Assembly: GCA_945992055.1 (NCBI GenBank) | Contig: CAMFVG010000065.1 | Coordinates: forward strand, 1 to 44,804 | Length of the DNA stretch: 44,804 nucleotides | From: an uncultured Clostridia bacterium | GTDB lineage: Bacteria; Bacillota; Clostridia; Lachnospirales; Lachnospiraceae | Direction: 5' to 3' | Shown: in pieces, positions 1-7,834 of the stretch | How positions within the stretch are numbered: the stretch's first letter is position 1 | Layout: every line of letters begins with the position of its first letter | The notes under the pieces: model-generated | Database searches by the model: none | What the model was told of the DNA's origin: nothing | The model's input: the letters and a program-made list of their open reading frames with translations, nothing else | Made by a program: the position numbers and the translations under genes

Positions 1-862
1 GTTTGAAAAATCCCAGTTCTTCCAATGCTTCCTCTGGAGATAATAAAATGCCGGCCCCTTGTCTAATAAGCTCATTACACCCTTGACTCAAATGGCTGTC
101 AACCGGTCCCGGTAATGCATAAACATCCTTTCCTTGTTCCAAAGCCATATCGGCTGTAATCAAGGACCCACTCCGTTCTTTCGCCTCGATAACCATAATC
201 GCATCGGATAGCCCACTGATAATTCTGTTTCTTGCAGGAAAGTGTTGTGGCAGAGGACTCGTACCGGGAGGAAATTCAGAAATGACACCTCCTTGCCCCT
301 GTAGTTTGTTATAAAGATGCCATTCACTTTTCGGATAACAAATATCTACTCCACACCCCAAAACAGCAAAACTTTGGCCTCCCGCTTCCAACGCTGCCCA
401 TTGACCAATACTGTCTATCCCTCTTGCCATTCCACTGACTATCTGAATCCCTTCTTGTGCAAATGCCTGGGCAAATTTTTTCGCCATGCGTTCTCCATAA
501 TAGCTACACTCTCTTGCACCGATAATCGCAACCGTCATCTTTTCTTCTTCTGGAAACTTGCCCTTTAGATACAATGTATACGGTGCATTAGAAAGCTCTA
601 GCAGCCGTTTTGGATACATGGGATCTACAATCGTAATCAATTGAACTTCTTTTTGCTCCAGCTTTTGATATTCCTCTTCTAATTTCCAGTCACGAATACT
701 GTATAAAATAGCCTGATGTTCTTTTTCCTTTAAATCCATTCTTTTTAATTCTGTTTCTTCTATATAATATAGCATTTCTATGGATTTCATACCTTGTCTT
801 ATCTGACGCTTCCTTGCATTGCTAATACCTTTGATATTCGCAAACCAATATTCATATTTCAT
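1..862 (-). CDS. dprA: DNA-processing protein DprA/Smf, 3' end beyond window
   Basis: DprA loads RecA on incoming single-stranded DNA during natural transformation and is widespread even in bacteria not known to be competent. I translated this frame by hand because the ORF track omits it. It starts MKYEYWFANIKGIS and runs open to the window edge. The Rossmann-like core is clear: VAIIGARECSYYGER, IVSGMARGIDS, AVLGCGVDICYP, FPARNRIISGLS and YALPGPVDSHLSQGCNELI are the family signatures. About 287 residues are present; the C-terminal winged-helix part is off-window. The ATG at 862 has GGAGG 11 nt upstream. It lies 8 nt after the comM stop codon, so the two form an operon. Identity is secure; whether this strain is transformable cannot be judged here. 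Confidence 0.95.
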   Translation of the reverse strand, partial: MKYEYWFANIKGISNARKRQIRQGMKSIEMLYYIEETELKRMDLKEKEHQAILYSIRDWKLEEEYQKLEQKEVQLITIVDPMYPKRLLELSNAPYTLYLKGKFPEEEKMTVAIIGARECSYYGERMAKKFAQAFAQEGIQIVSGMARGIDSIGQWAALEAGGQSFAVLGCGVDICYPKSEWHLYNKLQGQGGVISEFPPGTSPLPQHFPARNRIISGLSDAIMVIEAKERSGSLITADMALEQGKDVYALPGPVDSHLSQGCNELIRQGAGILLSPEEALEELGFFK

Positions 863-870
863 GCATTTTT

Positions 871-2394
871 CTACCTCCCATATTGTTCGTTCGTAAGTCT
901 ATAGCTCAATGCTTCCAGCAAATGTTTTTCCTCTATCCGCTCCTTCTCTTCCAAGTCGGCAATCGTTCTTGCTACCACCAAAACTTTGTGGTAAGTCCGC
1001 GCACTCAAATTCAGTCGCTCATAGGCTTTTTGCATAACCTGTTGTTCTGCCGGCTGCAACATACAATATTGATCGATATATTTCATATCAAGTCTTGCAT
1101 TGGTTGTTATGTTACTTTCTATATACCTTTGCTTTTGCATTGTTCTCGCCTTAACAATACGCTCTCGGATAGTTTCCGATGATTCTTCCGATAACTTTTC
1201 TGCCAAATCGCTATATTGTACTTTGGGGACTTCCACACAGATGTCAATGCGTTCTAGGAATGGCTGACTGATTTTTCCCAGATAAGCCTGTCTCTGTGCC
1301 GTAGTACATGTACATTTATTAAGATCCGGATAGTTTCCACATGGGCAAGGATTCATTGCTGCCACCAAGAGAAAGTCTGCCGGAAAAACATATTCGCCTT
1401 TTTCTCTAACAATTCGAATCTCTCGATCTTCCAATGGTCTTCTTAAACTTTCCAGGACTTCTCTCGAAAATTCAGCTATTTCGTCCAAGAACAACACGCC
1501 TTTGTGGGCGAGACTGATTTCTCCCGGATTGGGATAAATCCCGCCTCCTAACATCCCCACCTTCGTTACCGAAGAATGTACTTCACGAAATGGACGAATC
1601 ACCTTTAATGGATGTTCTTTTTCCACCTCCCCGATAATGCTGTAAATCATAGTAAGATCAATACTCTCTTCCGTAGTAAGTGGTGGCAAAATACTAGGAA
1701 TCCGTTTGGCGATAGCAGTTTTCCCGGAACCCGGAGGCCCAATCATCAAGAGATTATGCCCACCGGCAACTGCAATCTCTACTGCGCGTTTGATAAAATG
1801 TTGCCCCCTAATATCCGCAAAGTCTTCGTATTTTGCTTGTCCCATCATCGGCAGTTGGTCAGCTGTCTTATTACGATGCTTCTGCCCACTTTTAATATAT
1901 GTATAGGCCTCTCGAAGATTGGAAACCCCGATAACCTGTATCCCTTCCACTAATTCTCCCTCTCTGCGATTTTCTTCTGGAACAACACAACACTTATATC
2001 CCTGCCTATATGCAGCGGACACAATTGGCAAAATACCTCTGACTCCTTTTACACTGCCATCCAAGCTCAATTCTCCCACAAACAATATGTCCTGAACCTT
2101 CTGCTTTGGTATTTCCTCCAAAGCAGTCAATACTGCTATGGCGATTGCTAAATCAAAAATAGAGCCTTTCTTTTTCATATTTGCCGGAGACAGATTAATA
2201 ATCACCTTTTTGGATGGTAATATAAAATCAGAATTTCGGATTGCTGCACGTACTCTCTCTCCCGCCTCCTTCACTTCCGAAGACAAATATCCCACCAAAT
2301 GAAACATGGGAAGTCCATTACTAACATCTGCTTCCACTTCCACAAAATTCACCTGTAATCCCTGTAGCGCAGCGGATAAAATTGTGCTAAACAC
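871..2394 (-). CDS. comM: ComM/YifB-family Mg-chelatase-like AAA+ ATPase
   Basis: This is a 507-residue ComM/YifB protein, a AAA+ helicase that promotes branch migration during integration of transforming DNA in the characterised Vibrio homologue. An N-terminal Lon-protease-like domain covers about residues 1-170. The Walker A motif GPPGSGKTAIAK is near residue 218 and Walker B is GVLFLDEIAEF. The Cys cluster CPCGNYPDLNKCTC and a C-terminal Mg-chelatase helical domain follow. The start codon is GTG, with AAAGGAG 9 nt upstream. It is first in an operon with dprA, a pairing common in Clostridia and consistent with a DNA-uptake or recombination role. Length is normal for the family. Confidence 0.95.
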   Translation of the reverse strand: MFSTILSAALQGLQVNFVEVEADVSNGLPMFHLVGYLSSEVKEAGERVRAAIRNSDFILPSKKVIINLSPANMKKKGSIFDLAIAIAVLTALEEIPKQKVQDILFVGELSLDGSVKGVRGILPIVSAAYRQGYKCCVVPEENRREGELVEGIQVIGVSNLREAYTYIKSGQKHRNKTADQLPMMGQAKYEDFADIRGQHFIKRAVEIAVAGGHNLLMIGPPGSGKTAIAKRIPSILPPLTTEESIDLTMIYSIIGEVEKEHPLKVIRPFREVHSSVTKVGMLGGGIYPNPGEISLAHKGVLFLDEIAEFSREVLESLRRPLEDREIRIVREKGEYVFPADFLLVAAMNPCPCGNYPDLNKCTCTTAQRQAYLGKISQPFLERIDICVEVPKVQYSDLAEKLSEESSETIRERIVKARTMQKQRYIESNITTNARLDMKYIDQYCMLQPAEQQVMQKAYERLNLSARTYHKVLVVARTIADLEEKERIEEKHLLEALSYRLTNEQYGR

Positions 2395-2490
2395 TATTTT
2401 TCGCTCCTTTCATCTATAAATTTGTAATCTTTGAAATATGCGGCAGAATTGCCTGTTTTGATAAATACGAACGATTAAGAAGATATGTTT

Positions 2491-2519
2491 ATATTATCAT
2501 AGTCGCATAAGGACTGCAA
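2491..2519 (-). promoter_or_regulatory. Predicted sigma-A promoter for comM-dprA
   Basis: On the minus strand TTGCAG is followed after 17 nt by TAATAT, and a TG dinucleotide one base before the -10 makes it an extended -10. It sits about 100 nt upstream of the comM GTG. This is a motif match by eye only. Confidence 0.5.
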
Positions 2520-2542
2520 GTGAAACTTTAAACTTGGAAAAG

Positions 2543-2571
2543 CACAATCGTTTTTGTCCTATCATACAATA
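2543..2571 (+). promoter_or_regulatory. Predicted sporulation (SigE/SigK-type) promoter for sigK
   Basis: CATACAATA at 2563-2571 matches the -10 of mother-cell sigma factors (SigE CATACA-T; SigK CATAnnnTA). A -35-like CACA lies 16 nt upstream. Transcription would begin near 2578, which is downstream of the start codon used in the ORF track (2554) and upstream of the TTG at 2599. The match is strong at -10 and weak at -35. Confidence 0.5.
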
Positions 2572-2598
2572 TTATTAAATACGCCAAGAGGTGCTACC

Positions 2599-3216
2599 TT
2601 GAAGTCTTTCCCTCCATCCTTATCTGCCGAGGAAGAACAATATTATCTGCAAAAATACATCGAAGGTGACCTTGAAGCAAAACATATCTTGATTGAACGG
2701 AACTTGAGATTGGTCGCCCATGTCATCAAAAAGTATCAGCATTTGGAAGAAAATCCGGAGGACCTGATTTCCATCGGAACCATTGGACTTATCAAAGCCA
2801 TCATTACATTCAATCCTGACAAAAACAATCGACTTGGAACCTACGCGGCCCGTTGTATTGAAAATGAAATTTTAATGATGCTACGCTCTAAAAAAAAGAG
2901 CTCCAAAGAAATCTCACTCTATGAGCCAATCGGAACCGATCGTGATGGAAACGAAATCCAATTATATGATATCATTGAATCCGAGGAGGCAGACGCCCAA
3001 ACAAAAATCAATCTAAAGGACGATATTGCTCTTCTTTACGAAAAAATAGAGTCCGTACTATCTCCTCGTGAACGCCTTGTTTTAAAAATGCGTTATGGTC
3101 TATATAATCAAGAAGAATATACGCAGCGTGAAATCGCAAAACAACTGGGCATCTCCCGCTCTTATGTTTCTCGGATTGAAAAAAGTGCAATAGAAAAACT
3201 GCGTGACTTTTTCTAG
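2599..3216 (+). CDS. sigK: RNA polymerase sporulation sigma factor SigK
   Basis: SigK is the late mother-cell sigma factor that drives coat and spore-maturation genes. The signatures RNLRLVAHVIKKY, DLISIGTIGLIKAI and YAARCIENEILMMLR are those of SigK, and region 4 ends with ISRSYVSRIEKSAIEKL. I place the start at TTG 2599 (about 205 residues) rather than 2554: AAGAGGTG lies 5-7 nt upstream of it, a mother-cell-type promoter overlaps the longer start, and homology to Bacillus SigK begins at the FPPSLS segment. With this start there is no long N-terminal pro-sequence, so SpoIVFB-type processing would not be needed, as known for Clostridioides difficile SigK. The gene is uninterrupted (no skin-type element) and stands alone, convergent with trhP. 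SigE is the main alternative, but the FPPSLS and GTIGLIKAI context fits SigK better. Confidence 0.88.
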   Translation: MKSFPPSLSAEEEQYYLQKYIEGDLEAKHILIERNLRLVAHVIKKYQHLEENPEDLISIGTIGLIKAIITFNPDKNNRLGTYAARCIENEILMMLRSKKKSSKEISLYEPIGTDRDGNEIQLYDIIESEEADAQTKINLKDDIALLYEKIESVLSPRERLVLKMRYGLYNQEEYTQREIAKQLGISRSYVSRIEKSAIEKLRDFF

Positions 3217-3229
3217 TCACGCAGTTTTT
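3194..3229. terminator. Bidirectional terminator between sigK and trhP
   Basis: A 14-bp perfect stem (AAAAACTGCGTGAC with its complement) encloses an 8-nt loop. A-runs and T-runs flank it on both sides, so it can stop transcripts from either direction. The sigK TAG lies at the loop/stem edge and the trhP TAA overlaps the outer T-run. Confidence 0.9.
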
Positions 3230-4451
3230 ATTCTTGCCTTCTTAAAATATCATATTGATCAAGTTTCATGCCCAAATCAACGTATAACACTTGTTTCGGA
3301 TGTGGCGCACTTTCCTGCTCCATTCCATCCTCCGTCAAAATTCGTTTCACAGTTACTTCTACGTTTTCACCATTTGGTTTCATAACCTCTATGGTCTCAC
3401 CTACAGAGAACTTATTTCTCTGTTCGATGCGATAGGTACCATCTTTTTCTTTCCCTACAATTCCCAAATAAGTGTACTCTTTTACATACGTATTGTTATC
3501 GTAGATTTGGCTTTCCTCATTTGGTTTTCCAAAGAAGAACCCTGTCGTAAATTGTCTGTATGTGCAGTTAGAAATCTGGTCCAAATACCAAGGCATATTC
3601 TCTTGGTAGAGTTTCGGGTCTTTCTTATAGTCATCAATTGCCTTGCGGTATGTTCTTGCAACAGTTGCAACATAGAGTGCGGTCTTCATACGCCCTTCTA
3701 TCTTCAGACTATCAACGCCCGATTCAATCAGCTCCGGGATATGCTCGATCATGCACAAATCTTTCGAATTGAAAATATAGGTTCCCCTTTCATTTTCAAA
3801 AACCGGCATCACCTCGCCCGGTCTTGTCTCTTCCACGATGGAATACTTCCAGCGACACGGATGGGTGCATGCTCCTTGATTCGCATCTCTTCCTACCATG
3901 TAATTACTAAGTAGGCAACGTCCGGAATAAGAAATGCACATGGCTCCATGCACGAAAGTTTCAATTTCCATATCCTCCGGAATATTAGCACGAATCTCTT
4001 TGATTTCTTCCAAAGATAGTTCCCTGGCAGTAACCACGCGGGTTGCCCCTTGTTTGTACCAAAAATTAAAAGTTCCATAATTGGTATTATTGGCTTGGGT
4101 ACTAATATGGCGTTCAATCTCCGGACAAATCTCTCCTGCAATCTCAAAGATAGCCGGATCAGCTATAATCAAACCATCCGGCTTTATTTCTTTCAGTTCT
4201 TTGAAATATTCTTTCACGCCATCCAAATCATAATTATGTGCCAGAATATTCGCTGTCACATACACTTTCACATCATGTTCATGGGCAAACGCAATTCCTT
4301 CCCTCATTTCATCTAAAGAAAAGTTTTTCGCCTTGGCACGAAGCCCAAAAGCTTCCCCACCAATGTACACTGCATCCGCCCCAAAAATAACTGCTGTTTT
4401 TAACACTTCCAAACTACTAGCAGGAATCAACAGTTCTGGATGTCTTGCCAT
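3228..4451 (-). CDS. trhP: U32-family tRNA hydroxylation protein TrhP
   Basis: This 407-residue U32-family protein most likely installs 5-hydroxyuridine at wobble position 34 of tRNA (TrhP activity), using prephenate-dependent chemistry in characterised bacteria. The U32 signature ETFVHGAMCISYSGRCLLS sits near residues 163-181, with further cysteines in GACTHPCRWKY that fit the family's Fe-S site. The N-terminus (ELLIPASSLEVLKTAV) has the TIM-barrel start typical of the family. The gene lies 3 nt after trmR, whose product methylates the hydroxyl to 5-methoxyuridine; in Bacillus the same two steps are encoded together (yrrM, yrrN, yrrO). Only one U32 gene is present here instead of the Bacillus pair. 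Older databases call this family peptidase or collagenase; the neighbourhood argues against that. Confidence 0.9.
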   Translation of the reverse strand: MARHPELLIPASSLEVLKTAVIFGADAVYIGGEAFGLRAKAKNFSLDEMREGIAFAHEHDVKVYVTANILAHNYDLDGVKEYFKELKEIKPDGLIIADPAIFEIAGEICPEIERHISTQANNTNYGTFNFWYKQGATRVVTARELSLEEIKEIRANIPEDMEIETFVHGAMCISYSGRCLLSNYMVGRDANQGACTHPCRWKYSIVEETRPGEVMPVFENERGTYIFNSKDLCMIEHIPELIESGVDSLKIEGRMKTALYVATVARTYRKAIDDYKKDPKLYQENMPWYLDQISNCTYRQFTTGFFFGKPNEESQIYDNNTYVKEYTYLGIVGKEKDGTYRIEQRNKFSVGETIEVMKPNGENVEVTVKRILTEDGMEQESAPHPKQVLYVDLGMKLDQYDILRRQE

Positions 4452-4454
4452 GTC

Positions 4455-5105
4455 TTAATCCTCTCTCACTTTCGTACTTAATGCGACTCCATCTCCTAAT
4501 GGAATAATCGATGTTTCCAACAAATCATGGTGTTTCAATTCATATAGATATTCTCTCATACGGCTGTGAATCGTACGATTTCTTCTTTCCACAGCAAAAC
4601 GTGACTCAATAATATCTCCATCCTGAAGCACATTATCTGAAACCAGCACGCCATCTTTTGCAAGCAGGCGAATCACTTCCGGCATATAATAAATATACTG
4701 CCCCTTTGCTGCATCCATAAAAATAAAGTCAAAACTTTCATCAAGATTTTTCAAAATTTCAAGTGCATCCCCCTCAAGCAAGGTAATGCAATCTTCTTTC
4801 CCGGCACGCTTGAAATTCTCACGCGCAATCGGGATTCTCTTTTCATACTTTTCAATGGTCGTAATCTTACAATCTGCCGTCGTATATTCGCTCATTAAAA
4901 TGGCTGAAAATCCAATGGCTGTCCCTACTTCCAAAATGCGCTTCGGCTTCTTGATCGCTAAAAGTACCTTTAGAAAACTCTGCATTTCTTTCCGTATAAT
5001 CGGAACAAATGTCTCCAACGCCTCTTTTTCAATTGTTTCAAGTATCTCACTGTTTTCCGACTCCAAGGAACGGATAAACGTTACCATTCGTTCGTCTACA
5101 ATCAT
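4455..5105 (-). CDS. trmR: tRNA 5-hydroxyuridine O-methyltransferase TrmR
   Basis: A class I SAM-dependent O-methyltransferase (catechol-O-methyltransferase type) of about 216 residues, orthologous in context and sequence to Bacillus YrrM/TrmR, which methylates ho5U34 to mo5U34. The SAM-binding motif ILEVGTAIGFSAI and metal-site segments FDFIFMDAAKGQY and VLVSDNVL are visible. The ORF track starts 19 codons earlier, inside the RNase J gene; I prefer the ATG at 5105, which begins MIVDERMVTF, lies 2 nt after the RNase J stop and matches the family's usual N-terminus. No strong ribosome site is evident, which suggests translational coupling to rnj. Confidence 0.9.
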   Translation of the reverse strand: MIVDERMVTFIRSLESENSEILETIEKEALETFVPIIRKEMQSFLKVLLAIKKPKRILEVGTAIGFSAILMSEYTTADCKITTIEKYEKRIPIARENFKRAGKEDCITLLEGDALEILKNLDESFDFIFMDAAKGQYIYYMPEVIRLLAKDGVLVSDNVLQDGDIIESRFAVERRNRTIHSRMREYLYELKHHDLLETSIIPLGDGVALSTKVRED

Positions 5106-5107
5106 TT

Positions 5108-6775
5108 CTACACATCCATAATAATCGGAAGAATCATTGGTTTTCTCTTGGTCTTCTTCCAAATAAAATCATTCATTGTATCGCGAATCACCAATTTAAT
5201 GCGATTCCAATCCACATAGCGATTGGACATGAGACAATTTTCAATAGCCTCGTAAAGTACCTGCCGCGCCTCTTCCATTAAATCTTCTGATTCTCTGACA
5301 TACACAAAACCTCTGGACACAATATCCGGTCCTGCAAGCAATTGATTCGTTCCCTTTTCTAATGTAAGAACCACAATCATAATACCATCTTCCGCCAAAT
5401 GTTGTCTGTCGCGAAGCACGATATTTCCTACATCTCCAACGCCCAGACCATCTACCAGAATTGCTCCCGTCTGCACTTTGTCCACAATCTTCGCTTCGTT
5501 TGCATCAATTGCCAACACATCCCCGGACTGCATGATAAAAATATTCTCTTTCTCAACACCAAGCGCTTCCGCAATGGCTGCATTCGCTTTCAAATGGCGA
5601 TATTCACCATGTACCGGAATTGCATACTTTGGCTTCAGCAAAGAATAAATCAGTTTCAATTCTTCCTGGCATGCATGTCCCGACACGTGCGCATCACGGA
5701 CGATGACATTTGCACCTTTTTGCGACAATTCATTTACCACACGGGAAACTGCCTTCTCATTTCCTGGAATCGGAGACGAACTGAAAATAACCGTGTCGCC
5801 CGGCTTAATGGTCACTTTCTTATGAATATCTGCTGCCATACGGGAAAGGGCTGCCATAGATTCCCCTTGACTTCCCGTAGTAATAATCACTGTTTTCTCA
5901 TCCGGATAATTCTTCAATTCGTCAATCTCTATTAACGTATTCTTTGGAATATCCAGATATCCCAACTCCAATGCTGTGGTAATAATATTGACCATACTTC
6001 GACCTTCTACCACAACCTTCTTTCCATATTTGCAGGCAGAACGAATAATCTGCTGTACACGGTCCACATTGGATGCAAACGTTGCAATAATAATTCTGCT
6101 GTTGCAATGCTCCGCAAACAGATGGTCAAAGGTAACCCCTACCGTTCTCTCTGACATCGTAAATCCGGCCTTCTCTGCATTCGTACTATCTGACATCATT
6201 GCAAGAACGCCTTTCTTTCCAATTTCCGCAAATCTCTGTAAATCAATGGCATCTCCGAATACCGGCGTATAATCCACCTTAAAGTCACCCGTATGCACAA
6301 CAATTCCAACCGGAGAATAAATGGCTAATGCCGCCGCATCCTGAATACTATGATTCGTTTTTATAAATTCAATACGCAATTGTCCCAGATTAATGGACTG
6401 CCCATAGCTTACCACTTTTCTTCTGGTACTGCGAAGCATATTGTGCTCTTGCAACTTGTTTTCAATAATACCGATAGTCAACTTTGTTGCATAAATCGGC
6501 ACATTAATATCTTTGAGCACGTAGGACAATGCGCCAATGTGGTCTTCATGTCCATGGGTAATTACAAATCCTTTTACTTTTTCAATATTATCTTTCAAAT
6601 AGGTCACATCCGGAATTACCAAATCGATTCCAAGCATATCATCTTCCGGAAATGCCAATCCACAATCCACAACAACAATACTGTCTTCATATTCGAAGGC
6701 AGTAATATTCATACCAATCTGCTCCAAACCGCCGATTGGAATAATCTTTAATTTCGAATTACTTTGTTTCTTCAC
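5108..6775 (-). CDS. rnj: Ribonuclease J
   Basis: RNase J is a metallo-beta-lactamase-fold nuclease with endonuclease and 5'-3' exonuclease activity, central to mRNA decay and rRNA processing in Firmicutes. The 555-residue length is normal. The zinc motif THGHEDHIGA is near residue 73, followed by HTGDFKVD and the beta-CASP segments (SDSTNAEKAGFT, IIIATFASNVDR). PVHGEYRHL carries a later metal-binding His. It ends in the C-terminal domain typical of RNase J. It follows the DUF1292 gene by 38 nt and precedes trmR by 2 nt, so it is transcribed with tRNA-modification genes. Confidence 0.95.
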   Translation of the reverse strand: MKKQSNSKLKIIPIGGLEQIGMNITAFEYEDSIVVVDCGLAFPEDDMLGIDLVIPDVTYLKDNIEKVKGFVITHGHEDHIGALSYVLKDINVPIYATKLTIGIIENKLQEHNMLRSTRRKVVSYGQSINLGQLRIEFIKTNHSIQDAAALAIYSPVGIVVHTGDFKVDYTPVFGDAIDLQRFAEIGKKGVLAMMSDSTNAEKAGFTMSERTVGVTFDHLFAEHCNSRIIIATFASNVDRVQQIIRSACKYGKKVVVEGRSMVNIITTALELGYLDIPKNTLIEIDELKNYPDEKTVIITTGSQGESMAALSRMAADIHKKVTIKPGDTVIFSSSPIPGNEKAVSRVVNELSQKGANVIVRDAHVSGHACQEELKLIYSLLKPKYAIPVHGEYRHLKANAAIAEALGVEKENIFIMQSGDVLAIDANEAKIVDKVQTGAILVDGLGVGDVGNIVLRDRQHLAEDGIMIVVLTLEKGTNQLLAGPDIVSRGFVYVRESEDLMEEARQVLYEAIENCLMSNRYVDWNRIKLVIRDTMNDFIWKKTKRKPMILPIIMDV

Positions 6776-6813
6776 GCTACACCTCCATGTCTTATTCTGT
6801 CTTTCGTAATTCT

Positions 6814-7074
6814 CTACATTTCAATATCAACATCCTCTAATAATTCTTCAAACACTTTTAAGACACTCGAAAGTTCAATGTCATCCTCTACAATCTCATA
6901 CAAACTTTCAGTGTCTTCTGCCGCACTCGTATCTTTTAAAATCAGGCATTCCGCCTCATCTTCCTCTGAATCTGTTACCAAAATGTAATTCTGTCCGCTC
7001 ACTCTTGTCTGTTCTAAAACAAAAAACTCCACTTCTTCCTTTGTGTCTTCAAATGTAAATTTGATTTTCTCCAT
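6814..7074 (-). CDS. DUF1292 family protein (YrzB-like)
   Basis: An 86-residue, very acidic protein (EDTKEEVEF, TDSEEDEAEC, ELLEDVDIEM) of the DUF1292 family. Its function is unknown. It occupies the usual place after ruvX; the ireB-ruvX-DUF1292 order is conserved in Firmicutes. It begins 1 nt after the ruvX stop and is probably translationally coupled. No membrane segment or signal peptide is seen. Confidence 0.9.
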   Translation of the reverse strand: MEKIKFTFEDTKEEVEFFVLEQTRVSGQNYILVTDSEEDEAECLILKDTSAAEDTESLYEIVEDDIELSSVLKVFEELLEDVDIEM

Positions 7075-7075
7075 A

Positions 7076-7504
7076 CTATCCCCTCACACTCATCGAATCT
7101 AAATACCCCTGTAAAATAAAAACTGCCGCAATCTTATCCACATACTTTTTGCGGTCCTCTCTCCGAACTTTGCTCTCCATCAGTGTTCGTTCCGCCTCTA
7201 CTGTAGTGAGTCGCTCATCCCACATAACCACAGGAAGATTGGTTCTTCTCTCCAACATTGCCATAAACTCCAGCGACTTTTCCGCACGCTCGCCCACAGT
7301 ATTGTTCATGTTCTTTGGAAATCCAAGTACAATCGTTTCCACTTCGTACTCTTTTGCCAATTCTTCTATGCGCGCAAGCGTACGGCGCAACTTGTTCTCG
7401 TCTTTGCGCTCAATGGTTTCGATTCCTTGGGCAGTGATTCCCAAAGGGTCACTAATAGCCACCCCTACTGTCTTTGAACCATAGTCCAATCCCATAACTC
7501 TCAT
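7076..7504 (-). CDS. ruvX: Putative Holliday junction resolvase RuvX/YqgF
   Basis: A 142-residue RNase H-fold protein of the YqgF/RuvX family, proposed to resolve Holliday junctions and also linked to pre-16S rRNA processing in some bacteria. Motifs seen are [16 protein letters not shown] at the N-terminus, [16 protein letters not shown] in the middle and [11 protein letters not shown] followed by a late acidic residue (KIAAVFIL region). It lies 6 nt after ireB. It is a standard part of the ireB-ruvX-DUF1292 block. Confidence 0.95.
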   Translation of the reverse strand: MRVMGLDYGSKTVGVAISDPLGITAQGIETIERKDENKLRRTLARIEELAKEYEVETIVLGFPKNMNNTVGERAEKSLEFMAMLERRTNLPVVMWDERLTTVEAERTLMESKVRREDRKKYVDKIAAVFILQGYLDSMSVRG

Positions 7505-7510
7505 ATTATT

Positions 7511-7774
7511 TTATTCCCATGAATGGTGTTCAATATACTTCTTCAGCATTTCTTCCACCAATTCATCTCGTTCTAATTTCATAATTAAACTTCTTGCGCC
7601 GTTATAACTTGTAATATAAGTAGGGTCCCCACACATAATGTAACCTACCATCTGACTTACCGGGTCATAACCTTTTTCCTTCAAAGCTTCATATACAATC
7701 TCAATGATATCCTTCGCTTGGATTTGTGGTCCATTTTCTACTTGAAAAAATTGGGTGTTGCTTAAATTCTTCAT
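7511..7774 (-). CDS. ireB: IreB family regulatory phosphoprotein (UPF0297)
   Basis: An 87-residue IreB/YrzL family protein. In Enterococcus, IreB is phosphorylated on threonine by the IreK kinase and negatively regulates cephalosporin resistance; the kinase is not in this window. Conserved segments include TQFFQVE, VYEALKEKGYDPVSQMVGYIMCGDPTYIT and MLKKYIEHHSW. It is first in the block that continues into ruvX and DUF1292, and it has its own promoter overlapping the end of mtaB. Confidence 0.92.
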   Translation of the reverse strand: MKNLSNTQFFQVENGPQIQAKDIIEIVYEALKEKGYDPVSQMVGYIMCGDPTYITSYNGARSLIMKLERDELVEEMLKKYIEHHSWE

Positions 7775-7805
7775 CTGATCACGTCCTTTATCTTACTCTG
7801 TTTTC

Positions 7806-7834
7806 ATTCTAATATAAAAAATTATGAAATTCAA
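7806..7834 (-). promoter_or_regulatory. Predicted sigma-A promoter for ireB-ruvX-DUF1292-rnj-trmR-trhP
   Basis: TTGAAT, 17 nt, then TAGAAT on the minus strand, overlapping the last codons of mtaB and lying about 30 nt upstream of the ireB ATG. It suggests that the downstream block can be transcribed independently of mtaB. Confidence 0.55.

Noticed and set aside
2554-2598. Extra 15 codons at the N-terminus of SigK
   Set aside because: They overlap the predicted sporulation promoter and lack a well-placed ribosome site.
3291-3914. 207-codon plus ORF opposite trhP
   Set aside because: Antisense shadow of a well-conserved gene; no ribosome site and a product rich in Phe, Ile and His with no domain.
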